A DNA stretch of 64,000 nucleotides from Anaeramoeba flamelloides (Eukaryota > Metamonada > Anaeramoebidae). Under the pieces are notes generated by a model. It was not told where the DNA came from, ran no database searches, and saw only the letters and a program-made list of their open reading frames with translations. The position numbers and the translations under genes are program-made. The stretch lies in the NCBI GenBank assembly GCA_027625915.1, contig JANTQA010000012.1, positions 5,788,501 through 5,852,500 of the forward strand. Reading direction: 5' to 3'. Below are positions 47,660 through 59,109 of the stretch, piece after piece (position 1 is the stretch's first letter; every line of letters begins with the position of its first letter).

Positions 47660-48675
47660 CGTCAAATATAAAACCCGGAAATTTCTGAAACCCGGTAATT
47701 CCATTTTTCTGATCAATTCTAAATATTAGTAATATGTAAAAAATATACTCACATTTTACAGACAAATAACCCAATTACCCAGCAACTTATAACCTTTCCA
47801 ATTGGGATATGGGTTAAATATTCTGAATCCATTAATTTTAACTCGTTGGTGAATTCAGAAATCAAAAAAATCAAAAATTTTTAAAATTAATTGAGAACAT
47901 TACTGAAAATTGAAAATCAAATATATTGCAATTTTCCCTTTAGATAAATTCTAAATTTATTAGGAATCATCTTTATTAGAATTATTTTGTAATTGCATTT
48001 ATGAAATAAGAGTTTTATTTACTGTATATCTTTCTTTTAATAATTTTTTCAAAATTTTAAATTTCTATTGGGAACGTTACAGTCAGTTTCACTTTTAAGG
48101 CACAAACTTTCAACGAACTTTAAGGCACAAAAAAAATCTCAAATTAAAGCACAAAATCCAAATTCTAGTAAAATAAATTGTAAAAAAAAAAATTCCAAAT
48201 TTTGTGCCTTAATTTGAGATTTTTTTGTGCCTTAAATTTCGTTGAAAGTTTGTGCCTTAAAAGTGAAACTGACTGTAAAGGATTTATTATTTTACAAAAC
48301 ATTTTCATAATTTAATGAAAATTGACAATAATCAAACACCTCTCTCAAATTCAAATTCTTTCAAATATTTCAAAAGTATGAAAATGTTTTTTATTTCAAA
48401 ATTTAAAAGTAAAAGTGGATTTTCATTTTCAGTCATGTTCTCAATTAATTTTAAAAATTTTTGATTTTTACGGTTTCTGAATTCACCAAAGAGTTAAAAA
48501 TGGTGGATTCAGAATATTTAACTAATACCCCAATTGTAAAGGTTATAAGTTGCTGGGTAATAGGGTTATTTGTCTGTAAAATGGGAGTCTATTTTTGACA
48601 TTTTACTAATATTTACAATTGATCAGAAAAATGGAATTACCGGGTTTCAGAAATTTCCGGGTTTTAGATTTGGCA
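47660..48675. mobile_element. Foldback element with about 260-base arms
   Basis: The left arm (about 47660-47918) and right arm (about 48416-48675) are inverted copies. Shared blocks include AAACCCGGAAATTTCTGAAA, CCCGGTAATTCCATTTTTCT, ATAACCTTTCCAATTGGG-type sequence and CTCAATTAATTTTAAAAATT. The central spacer holds the second TA-flanked MITE (48080-48275), a later insertion. No coding frame. Superfamily unknown; precise ends and target duplication unclear. Confidence 0.8.
48080..48275. mobile_element. TA-flanked hairpin MITE, copy 2
   Basis: 196 bases between TA at 48078-48079 and TA at 48276-48277. Same ends as 46961-47132 (CAGTCAGTTTCACTTTTAAG), with arms of about 80 bases and a short A-rich loop near 48180-48192. 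Nested in the spacer of the larger foldback. Confidence 0.88.
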
Positions 48676-48991
48676 GTCATTTCAAGTTTTTTATTGACAT
48701 TTGTTGTTTTCTCATTTTCTCAAAAAAAGTACAATTTTTTTTTTTTTTTAGAAATATTTCTAAAAACATATTTTGAAATTAAACCCAATAGATACAAAAT
48801 TAACCATTATTAAGATTTCTCTTAATTTTATATTACCAGTTTACAAATAGAACCACTCAACTATTTGGGATTTTTTATAAAATTTAAAAAAAAAAAAATA
48901 CACCACCTTTTGGAAATGACTTTTAAAATATTATATCAATATGAAAAGATGGTTGAAAAAAAAAATAGAGAAATGTATTTTAAATAATAAA

Positions 48992-50760
48992 TTATAAAAT
49001 ATTATTTTTATTTAAACAGCATTTTTCTTTAATTTTAAGAAAAACACGATAAATGAAAACGAGTTCTACAATAAATGCGGGAATTATTAAAGGCAACAAA
49101 ATAATAAACCAACTATAATTCAAATACTTTGATAATTTTAAATATATTAATAACGATAAAATGAAAAATGGAAGCCCGATTAGGGAAAATAGCCAGGATA
49201 GCCTATTCATATTGATTGGTATTGTCACGTTGAAAATTTTTAAAATTGAAAAAATGATTGTGACTGCAAAAATGACCAATTCGCCTATAAACAGAGGGAG
49301 GAAGATTTGGTGTAAAGCGATATTTTTCTTTAAATCGCTTTTTAAAATGATTAATAAGAAAAAGCTTACGATGACGAATAAGAAAATTAGGACATAAAAA
49401 TATACCAAATAGTGCAGCAAAAAATAGTCGCTAAGTAGATCGATAGAACTTTTTTTCCGCTCTTTGTAGTCCTGGATAATGTAATATAAAATTGCGCCAA
49501 TGATAAAAACTAATATCAGAAAGGGATACACATATAAGATTTTCGGATACCAATCCAATTTAACAAATAATAAGATCAAAATTGCAACAATGGATAAGAC
49601 CACGATCAGTGAAGCCTCATAAAAGGGCTCACGGAAGCCAATTGATAATACGGACATCAAGATCCGAATAATTAAAAAAATTAACGAGATCCATAAAGGG
49701 ATCAATAAAAAGGACCATTTGAGAGAAATCATCCCATCCAATTTGACAGAAGCTGTGATTACCGTCAACGGGCAAGAGATCGTGAAAAAGAACCACGAAG
49801 TGTAAAAATTAAAGATCTTTTTTCTTGTTGATGTGATGTGTCTTCTTTTTTCTTTTAAAATGGCTTCTTGTTTGGCTAATTCCCTCGCCTCATAAATTTT
49901 ATTTAATTGCATAACAGCGACTAGCCTTGGGTTGTTTTGGATCAAATATGGCAAACCAACTACATCAATTTCTTTGTAATTGTCTGTCATGTTATCTTCT
50001 TCGTCATAGCTAGCATACAAATCATCGTTCAAACCATTATTAATATTTTTGTTTTTATTCTTGTTTTTGTTTTTGCTGTTGTTGCCTACCCTTGGGTTGT
50101 TGCTCAAAGAATAATCTGTAGACTGATCAGTAATCGTTGGAATATTAGAAAGATCTTCTGTCTCCAAATTAATTAACCCATTGCCTAAATCAAACTTGTA
50201 ATACTGATCTTTTTTTTGAGATTTTTTTTGTTTTTGAAAAAAGAACTCCTCCAAACCCAGTTTTTTTTTGGTGATTATGGAATTGAATTCATTAATTTCA
50301 ATTTCTTGGAAATCTAAATATTTTTGGTTTTTTTTTAAAATTGAATACCATAAAGTCGAATCATTAGAAACAGCATTGAATTGTCGATTCACTAAAAAAC
50401 AATACCCTAAATGTATAGGCTGTAAATTTGAAAAGATATTGAGTAATACTAATCAATTTTAATTTGAATTTTTGTTTTGTGTTTTTTTATTGTTTGTGTT
50501 TTGTGAAATTCAAACATTTTGTTTCATAAAATAAAAAAGAAGAAAAAAAAGTTTCAAGGAAGAAGAAAGAGTAAAATTAAAAGACTAAAGAACCGCGTGT
50601 TGTTTTTTTAAGAAATTTAAGGTTTTTTACGTTCATCGGGGAGATATTCAAAATAATTTTGATCTGCTTTTCCAAAAGTTATTTCTTTTTTTTTATTTGG
50701 TTGTGGTTGAACTAAAGAAAAAATTTCTTCACGATCAACATGTTCAACCAATGATCTCAT
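48992..50760 (-). CDS. F-box protein fused to a TMEM185-like multi-spanning membrane domain (exons 50760-50631, 50448-48992)
   Basis: Two exons on the minus strand, about 528 residues. Exon 1 starts at ATG 50760 (MRSLVEHVDREEIF) and ends after LPDE in phase 1 at donor gtaaaa. The acceptor gattag gives exon 2 from 50448. The join reads LPDELLLNIFSNL, then CFLVNRQFNAVSNDSTLW, a textbook F-box split by the intron. The middle is N/S-rich and charged. From about residue 260 there are eight or so hydrophobic helices. The first pair resembles the TMEM185/Fragile-X-F family: SVKLDGMISLKWSFLLIPLW, then FVKLDWYPKILYVYPFLIL. F-boxes bind Skp1 in SCF ubiquitin ligases, so the protein could tether an SCF complex to a membrane. 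F-box and membrane helices are seen; TMEM185 kinship is moderately sure; the role is inference. A single-exon reading from the internal GTG at 50392 would miss the F-box. Confidence 0.85.
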
Positions 50761-52316
50761 GGATTTTTTTTTTCTTATTTTCGATTACTGTTTGTTGGGT
50801 TATATTGTTGTTAACGTGAACAATTGGCTTTGGTCTGTAAAATAAATTGCCTTTGAAAAATAATTTCACAAAAAATGACAAATCCAAACAAAACTAAATA
50901 CCATCAAATCTCCGGCTCTGAAAAATTAAAAGCTTTAAAAGTCTGACAAAGTATCCAAATTGTCTGAAAGCTTTGTTAAAGTCTTACAATTTTTGATAGC
51001 TTTGACACACTGACTTTTTGTGGCTTGGCTCGAAATAATTTCTTATTGGGTTTGGTAAATTTCTAAAAATTTTATTTGACAAAACACAAAAACAAAATTT
51101 GAGGTAACATTTCTAACTCACTTTTGAAAAGATCATATTAATATAATTCGATTTCTTTTTGGTGAAATAAATTATTATTTAGTTGGGGGTTATCATTTTT
51201 AAATTAAAAGGAAATTTTTATTTTATTGATTTTTTATTAATCTTTTTTTTATACTGTATGGAAAGTGTGGTTAACATTAAACAACAGAGTTTAAGAATTG
51301 AAATTTGTTAGATCAAGTTTTTTTTCAAAAAATATTTCCTCAGATTATAAAAGTATTTAATGACAAATTGCTATGAGATTTCAAAAGGTTTCTGGAAATA
51401 CAATACAATTCATTTTTTGGAAGATTGGGTTCTTTAAAAAATTTATATTCTCTTAAAAAGGGAATAGATTGGCAGGTGAGATCAATTTTTTTTTTAAAAA
51501 AGTGTGTTTTTTCCTTTGTAAAAATCATACTTTTTGTTTTATCTAACAAAACTCTACAAAACAATAAAATCCACTCAAAAAATGGTATTTTTAAAAAGGT
51601 TGTTATTCTATTACAAACTGTACCTATTTGCTGTTTTTGAATAAAAATTAACAAAAATCAAACAAGATTAATTTTAAAAAATGACTCGAATTTTGATAAT
51701 TTCGACAAATTTCGCTTATTGGATTTGTTGAAAGGTTTCCTTTAAGATGGTAATTGAAAAATAAATTGTACTTCTTTAAATGGTCTAGAAATATTATTCT
51801 CCAAAATTGTGATCAAATGAAGAAAATCTCATTATTACTATGATTTTCCAATTAAAAAACAAAAATTTTTAGTTCACATTCCAAAATATTTTACGAGTTT
51901 ATAAGTTGAAGAAAAACCAAAGATCTTTACAACATCGTTGAGAAATGATATTTTTAGACATTAAATTAAACTTCCTTTGTGAACTCTAAGAAAAATTTTT
52001 TACTCTGCTAATTTGGTTGTAGTAGTAATAATTAATATATTTTTGGAAATTGAAATAAAAATTTTCATATATTAATTGGAAAATAAAAGTTTTAATATTC
52101 TGTTATAATTTCTTATTTTTTGAGGTAAAAAATTTGTTTTCTTATCTTTTTGTTACCATTGTTATAATGGTGAAGTGATTTATCAGATTTTCAAACTGTT
52201 TACCTCGGGTACTAAAACCTATAAAATTTTTTGTCCTTTCTATAAATTAGCCTGATTAAAACTCAAAGATGGGCTTTTTTTTCAAAAAAAATTGAAAAAA
52301 AAAAATTATAACATTA

Positions 52317-52870
52317 AGGTTTACAATCCCTGAAATTTTCAAATAGATTATCATGCTCCAGGGTGCAGTGAATTGTTAATTTAGTTCTTAGCTTAACCCT
52401 TTGGGACTGGTATGGATTTTAAAAGTGGTATAAAATGGCAATTTTTGACAATTTATTTTTTTATTTTCAAAAATCCGAATTGAAGAGTGTAAGATTAATT
52501 GACTTGGACTCAAGTTATAAAAAAATGTGGTTTGTGGATTATTGATTGAAATTTTTCATTAGGTTTGGTTTTATTTGGAGCTGTTTAAAAAAAATTTTGT
52601 TTCATTTAGTTAATTGACAAAAAAGTAAATCAAAATTGCTTCGACGACTCAAAAAACAAAATTTATTCATAAACTCCTACCAATATATTAGTCTTATACT
52701 CTTCAATTCAGATTTCGGAGAAAAAAAAATAAATCGTCAAATATTGCCATTTTATACCACTTTTAAAATCCATACCAAATCCAAAATCGATCAGCTAAGA
52801 ACCAAATTAACAAGTCACTATACCCAACACAAGAAATACTTTTTTTCAGATTTCAGGGATTGTAAAGCTT
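52317..52870. mobile_element. Foldback element, about 554 bases with 145-base arms
   Basis: Arms 52317-52460 and 52727-52870 are inverted copies, starting with GGTTTACAATCCCTGAAAT against GCTTTACAATCCCTGAAATC. A nearly perfect inner stretch includes GGTATGGATTTTAAAAGTGG and TATAAAATGGCAAT. Spacer non-coding. Single copy in the window. Confidence 0.85.
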
Positions 52871-53439
52871 AAAAAAAGACAAGAAAAAGATAAAGAAAAG
52901 TAAGAAATAAAAAGAAATTTAAAAAAAACAAAAAAAACTTTTTTTTTAATTTTTTTTTATATTCTGAGTTTTGAATATGTTGTTGGTTATTTTGGTATTT
53001 TATGTTAATTATGCTAAAATTTTCCAAATTTTGATCATATTAATTTGGTTTCTGTAATATTATCTTTATAAAAGTTTTTACTAGTACATCATAGTAGACA
53101 TGTACCAAGCAACATTAATATCGTTACATTTTAATAATATTTTACCGAAATTAAACAACCTTTCCAATATTTCTTCTTTGATACTTTTCCAATTACATTA
53201 TAAACATATATTTGATTATTTTTCTTCTTCGATAATTTTAAATTTAACGAGAAAAAAAAATGAAACACAAAAAAAAATTAATGAAATATGAATAAATAAA
53301 ATAAATCTTTTATTATTGAAAAAATGTTTATTAGTTGATTTTTATAAATTTAAAGAAAATTTCTTTATTGTTCTTTTTATTTCTTAAATTAAAAAAAACT
53401 GCCTTTTATTTTTGTATGATGTAAAATAAATGAGAAAAT

Positions 53440-53930
53440 CAAAGATTTTACTCTATTCTTCAAAATTAAATAAACAAACCATTTTATTTTCTTGGTTTTT
53501 CTTTTTATTCAGAAATTCAATAGTTTTTGGTTAAGTTTTTTTGAGTTTACTATTTATTTGTGAAGTGTTCTATTTTTATTCGTGAAATCAATAGATTTTC
53601 TAAATAAATAGAAAATTCAAAAAAACCTAAAGAAAATCAATAGATTTTATAAATAAAATAGAAACCCTCAAAAAAGCCTATAACACTTAATAAATAAAAT
53701 AGAAAACCCCAATTATAAATTCCTTTAGGTTTTTTTGAATTTAAACAATATCAAGAAAATATATTAAAATTTTCTTTTTTTTTCTTAAATTAAAAAAAAT
53801 GTAGTTAGCTTTTCCAGATTTAAAAATAATTCCTAGAATCCAAATATTTTATTATAGTCTTTTAAATTATGGAAAATCTAGGCACTTAATGGTACTCTAC
53901 AGCATAAAATGATTTTTAGAAGAGCCTAAT
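53440..53930. repeat. Dispersed repeat of the ACTCTACGG type (degenerate copy)
   Basis: Contains AAAGATTTTACTCTATTCTT, several AAATAAAATAGAAA-type units and GGAAAATCTAGGCACTTAATGG followed by TACTCTACAG. These match the lead and unit order of the 545-725 copy, but with decay. Confidence 0.5.
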
Positions 53931-56313
53931 GAAATAAATATATATTTATATCTTTATAATACCTAATAGTTTTGAAAATATTCTGACCTTTCCAGCCTGA
54001 ACTATTTATGATTAATTTTTCTCTAAATCATTTTTAAATTTATACCAAATAATTTTAAGTTTTCGATTTATCAACTAATATTTTCGTTCTCTTTTAAAAA
54101 AAAAAAACTTGATTATATCTGGAATGTGTTCAAAACCAAGAAGTTTTATTTTTATTTTTTTTTTTTTTAGAATTTATATCCTTTTATATAGAATATAATT
54201 CAAACTTGATCAATTTAATCTCGATTTTTATAAATTTTTCTTTGGGAATGTGGATTAATTTTTAAAAATATTTTTACCAGTTATTTATAAGAACTTCAAT
54301 TCTGATAAAATATTTTTGAATAAGATTAAAAATAACTTGTTAAAATAATTAACAAAATTATATTTATTGAAGCAGTTGCAATTTTATTCTTTTAATAATT
54401 TTTGGTTAAAAATCTTTTTTTATTTTTATTTTATTTTTCTTTTACTTTTTTAAAGTTTTTTAATAAATATTTTTGTTTTTCTATCCAAATTCACATTTTT
54501 TTTTTGATTTTTGTTTTTTAATGATTTAATTTTCAAAATTGATCAAATTGAATTTTTTCATATTTTTCACAAATATCTTGATTTTTATAATCAGTATGGA
54601 AATTTTTAATACGTTTTAAGAGTGTAACAGAATAAATAAAAATTATTATTTACATATTACTAGTATTTTATTACTTAAATTGTAGAAAAAAAAATATTAA
54701 AATCATCAATACTAAATAATTTTTAAAAATTTGTTCTGGAAAAATTTTTTAAATAACAAAGTTAAGTGGTATTTTTTTTAGAACTTAAAACATTTAAGAA
54801 AAGTAGGATTCCTCTCTGGATTAGTTTATTTGAGAATATACAAGCTAAAATTCCATAATTCTAACTTAACCACTCAAACCTACCCTAACAAACTCTAACC
54901 CACTCTAAAATGCACTAAATCTTCCTGGCGGGTGTATATTTACAATATATACCACCAATATATTTTAATAGAATTGACTATTTGTTAAAAAAATGTTAAA
55001 TTGATCAATTTTGAAATTTGAAAAAAACTATAAATTAATAATTTTCCCTTAAAAATCAATTTTAATTTTTTTATTTTTATCTTTATCTTTTTTTGGGGTG
55101 GTTAGAAAGTTTCTCTTTCTCTAACAAAATTCCAAAATAATTAATTTCATATCAATTGTTTGATATTATAGTTTTTTCGATATTTGGATTCATTATTATT
55201 CCTTCAGTCAATAAAACTTATTGAACTGAAATTGATTTAATAAATGAATATTTGATCCAAATTTAATAAAATTTTCTCGATTAAATTGAGATCTATTAAG
55301 CTAATTTTTTTTTAATTCTTTTCTGCTTTAAAAAAGTTGTTTTCTAGTTTTCAAAAAATGAAAAAAAAATGAAAAAAATTTGTTTTTAACAAATCATTTG
55401 ATCTTATTCAAAATAATCAATATAATAATTTCAAACATATTTAGAAAAAAAAAAAATGATTTTGTATTTTTGATATAAAATTAAAAAATTCCCTAAATTT
55501 CTTTCAAGAAAAATTGTATTGTGAAAAATCAAATTTTAATCTTAAAACAAAAACACAATTTCTTGGCAAATTTATTAAGGAAAATTTTTAAATAACTAAA
55601 AATTTATTGATTTTTACTATACTTCTTAAAAAAAATACAATTATCTTTCAATTGGTTGAATAAATCCTTCTTTTGTTTAACCAAAAGAATAATCTCAAAA
55701 AAAAAAAAAAAAATCTTTATTTTAATATTCCTAATAGCAAATAAATGTAATTGAATAATAATGATGGAAATGAAAATAGAAAAGGTAAAAACTTTTTATA
55801 ATGTGAGAAATAAAATGAATTTAAATGCTTTCTTTTTCGGAAAAAATGGAAAAAAAATATGATCTCACTGAAAAATAATTTTTCATTTCTGGATTTCTTA
55901 GTCGATCACAAATTTTTGTCCCTTTAGATCAACAAAATTTGTAAGCACAGAATATCACAAATAAAATATTTTAAAATTTTGTCTTGTTGCCGTAGAAGAC
56001 TGATCCCTTAAAATTTATGAAATAATAATATTAATAAAATGTTATTGATAAGAAAATTCCCGTTTATTTCTTAAATATTAATTTATTAAATTCAAGAATT
56101 GATCAAAAAAAAAAAAAAAAAGAAAAAAGAAAGAAAGAAAGAAATTAGGATTTTAAAAGACATTAAATGTGTCATAAATATTTTAAAAAGATACTTTAAA
56201 TACAATTTGTTTTGAAAATATTTAGAATTTTTTTTTTTTTTTTATTGAAAATATTATATTATGAAAAAGTATTCCCCAATAAAAAAAAAAACATTATCAT
56301 AAATCTCTTCTAT

Positions 56314-59109
56314 TTAATATAATTTTTTTAATTGTGATTGAAAATGCAAATGATTTTTTAATTGGTAAAATTCTGCAGCATCTTGAAGTTCATCAATTAT
56401 AATTTGATTGCTTTCACTGGTGAGATTTTGAGGGAAACAATCAAGGTACAAAAAATATATTAGTGCGTTTAAGCTTAATGAAGATTTTTTAGTATAATCT
56501 TTAATTTGTGTAATATTTTTATTTATCTTTACTGCAAACATTGAACGGAATAAGCCAGATCTGGCAATTAAAACTATTTTGTGGAAATGGATTTTCTTTC
56601 CATCATTACATATCAATGAACAATAATCTTCGCCATTATTCAAGAAAGTCTTCTCCTCGTTTTCGTTATTAATTTTCAAATACGAATCCTTTAATTGCTT
56701 AATTAATGAAACTCCAATTTTTTCAGTAAACCCAATCTTTTGTGCGATATGATTCATTATCGGGGAATTGATAATTACTCCGGTATAACACCATGATAAA
56801 AACACATCAATATAACCAAGGATTTTATTTTTAAACGCCTTTTTGATTTTTTCCATTGGGATATTTGTACGTTCAACAATTAACCATTTATGTACTTTGA
56901 TTCCATAGAAATCATCGTCTGTGCAAATTTGCGATTTTTTCAATTCCCAAAAATCCCGAGTAATATGTGATGATGAAATAAATTTGTTTCTTTCCTGTTT
57001 TAAATTAAGATCGATTTCCTTCCAGATTGAAAGATGCAAATGTGGCGAAAAATTGAATGGTATCACCAAAGAAAGATGATTATCCATTATTTTTTCAACC
57101 AATTTCCAGCATTTAACATTTTTTTCATTATTCACTTTTATAATGCTATTATTCTTCTGGTTAAAATTATTACTATTATTAAAATTTAATATGTTATTTA
57201 AATTTAATTTTTTTAAAAATAATTTTGAAGGTGGCATTTTGCAAATTATTCCAAGTATTAAAAAAAATCCTTCAGAAGTTAAAGGGTTATTTTTTAATAT
57301 TAAATTTTCTAATTTTGGTAGTTTGAAAAAATAATTTTTCAAAATCCTCATTGATTTTTTTTTGAAAGTAACCGAAGATCCAGAAAAATTTATGGTTCGT
57401 AAATTAGGAAAATTATTGGGATTTAAATATTTGAAAATTTTGAAAAAATTATGGTTTTTTTGTCGTTTTTCTTTTATGTTTTTTGTTTTATGATTAAAAT
57501 TATATCCATTGTTATTATTATTATATCTATTGTTATTATTAATATTATTATTATTATTAACATTATTATTATTATTATTATTATCTTTATATTCATTTAT
57601 TCTATCATTCATAATTATTTTTTGTTGATCATTCAAATTGTTAGATGAAATATTTTTAATTTCTAAAGTTTGTAATTTTGGATTTTTTTTGTTCATTTCA
57701 TTTTTGAACCAGTTTAAAATGATTGGTTGTACATTTTGATTCAAAACGTGAACATTATTCAAGGAGATTCTTTTTAAATGGTGGTAACAATTTGAGATGG
57801 AGAATAATATTTTTAAAAAATCTTGCTCATCTTCAAATACAGCAGACAGGCCGATTTCTGATAATGTAAAACGGAATTTGTTATTTTGGTTAAACATGTC
57901 TGCTAGAGAATCGGTAATCTTCTTCTGATTTGCAAAAATAATCTTATTAAAAATTAAATCGATCGATTTAATGTAATCGTTTTTTTTGATTGAATCTAAA
58001 AAATTAATGATGACTTTTTCATTTTTGGTATTTATATTAATTTCAATTTCGTTGATCCTGATCCCTTGTGAAAATATCTCTGATAATGCAATTAAGGAAT
58101 CTTTTTTAATTTTCGCTTTTTTATTGAATGAAAATTTTGTTAGATTTAAAGAGATTGGATTCAATAGATTATAAAAGCCATTTGAAGTCATACTCGAGAC
58201 ATTTATTTTGACGCTTTTGATTTTCTGATTATGTATGAGTGCTTGTGAAAAAAGTTTTGCTTGGGGATTGTTGATTTCGAAATTTGGTAAAAGTAAAGTT
58301 TCGAGTGTTTCGTGAAACGCGACAGATCGACAAAATTCTGTCCAGTGATCTTCTTTAACGTTGCTCATTGGTACCCCGTCAGGTGACTTGATTCGCAAAC
58401 TTTTTAATTGCTTGGAGAAGGAAATTAGTTTTGATAGCGAATATACCATCGACGTGCTTAGGGAATTAATTTCTAATTCAATAACGGTTAGATTTGGAAC
58501 TGTACCAAGCGAAAAGCAGAGCTCATTCCAAGACCTTAACCCTAAACTACAAATCCTCAAATTTAATTTGGTTAATGAAGGGTGGTTTAATAATGAGTTA
58601 TAAAAGATGTTCTCTTCGAAATTTGATTTAATTTCTTGTTGATCCAACAGCTCATTCATTTTTTTTTCTTGTAATTCTTCCCTCATCTCTTCAACTTGTT
58701 CCATTTGTTCCATCTGTTCTGTGTGTTCTATTTGTTCCATTTGTTCAATTTGCTCCATTTGTTCCATTTGTTGGAAGACTTGTTCTTTTTCTTGTTCAAT
58801 CCCAATTGTTGAATTGTTTTCTTTTATCGCTCGAAAATTTTGTTGTTCAAAATTATTCAATTTGAAAAAACAATCGTGGTTGTGGTCCAAATCTTTGCAA
58901 AGTAAGCTTAATGATAAAGATTCCAGTGTTGTGTTTGTTTGGAGTGCAATTGATAATAGGCTCAAATTTGTTAAATTTAAGTCGAGCTTTTTAAAAGACA
59001 AAATGTGGATAGGTGTCTTATTGCTTTCTACCATTGAAAGAAGATTGATCATCTTCGGATCTAATAAAAAATATTCCGTTTTTGAGAGAAAAGATCGGAA
59101 GTTGTTCAT
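56314..59109 (-). CDS. Leucine-rich repeat protein with two C-terminal BTB-like domains
   Basis: Single exon of 931 residues, ATG at 59109. The N-terminal two thirds carry ribonuclease-inhibitor-type leucine-rich repeats (LDLNLTNLSLLSIAL, LTKLNLRICSLGLRSWNEL, LKSLRIKSPDG, LRTINFSGSSVTF, LENLILKNNPLTSEGF). They are broken by an MEQ/IEQ tandem repeat (about residues 110-145, from ATGGAACAA-type codons) and an N-rich insert (about 505-550). The C-terminal about 230 residues hold a degenerate BTB-like module (YGIKVHKWLIVERTNIP, VFLSWCYTGVI) and a clearer one (DYCSLICNDGKKIHFHKIVL, IARSGLFRSMFAVK, LIYFLYLDCFP, LQDAAEFYQLKNHL). An LRR plus BTB protein plausibly acts as a cullin-3 adaptor with the LRR as binding face. 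Substrate unknown. No BACK or kelch region is seen. Confidence 0.85.
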   Translation of the reverse strand: MNNFRSFLSKTEYFLLDPKMINLLSMVESNKTPIHILSFKKLDLNLTNLSLLSIALQTNTTLESLSLSLLCKDLDHNHDCFFKLNNFEQQNFRAIKENNSTIGIEQEKEQVFQQMEQMEQIEQMEQIEHTEQMEQMEQVEEMREELQEKKMNELLDQQEIKSNFEENIFYNSLLNHPSLTKLNLRICSLGLRSWNELCFSLGTVPNLTVIELEINSLSTSMVYSLSKLISFSKQLKSLRIKSPDGVPMSNVKEDHWTEFCRSVAFHETLETLLLPNFEINNPQAKLFSQALIHNQKIKSVKINVSSMTSNGFYNLLNPISLNLTKFSFNKKAKIKKDSLIALSEIFSQGIRINEIEININTKNEKVIINFLDSIKKNDYIKSIDLIFNKIIFANQKKITDSLADMFNQNNKFRFTLSEIGLSAVFEDEQDFLKILFSISNCYHHLKRISLNNVHVLNQNVQPIILNWFKNEMNKKNPKLQTLEIKNISSNNLNDQQKIIMNDRINEYKDNNNNNNNVNNNNNINNNNRYNNNNNGYNFNHKTKNIKEKRQKNHNFFKIFKYLNPNNFPNLRTINFSGSSVTFKKKSMRILKNYFFKLPKLENLILKNNPLTSEGFFLILGIICKMPPSKLFLKKLNLNNILNFNNSNNFNQKNNSIIKVNNEKNVKCWKLVEKIMDNHLSLVIPFNFSPHLHLSIWKEIDLNLKQERNKFISSSHITRDFWELKKSQICTDDDFYGIKVHKWLIVERTNIPMEKIKKAFKNKILGYIDVFLSWCYTGVIINSPIMNHIAQKIGFTEKIGVSLIKQLKDSYLKINNENEEKTFLNNGEDYCSLICNDGKKIHFHKIVLIARSGLFRSMFAVKINKNITQIKDYTKKSSLSLNALIYFLYLDCFPQNLTSESNQIIIDELQDAAEFYQLKNHLHFQSQLKKLY

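Larger units (their letters stand above)
46383..48991. other. Intergenic DNA rich in inverted-repeat elements
   Basis: No gene recognised. Two copies of a TA-flanked hairpin MITE (46961-47132 and 48080-48275) and a foldback with arms 47660-47918 and 48416-48675 enclosing the second MITE. Confidence 0.7.
50761..56313. other. Intergenic DNA
   Basis: No gene recognised. It contains a foldback at 52317-52870, an ACTCTACGG-type relic at 53440-53930 and GTTAGAGT-like units in reverse complement near 54880-54910. Frames at 51340-51654 and 53100-53291 are simple sequence. Confidence 0.6.
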
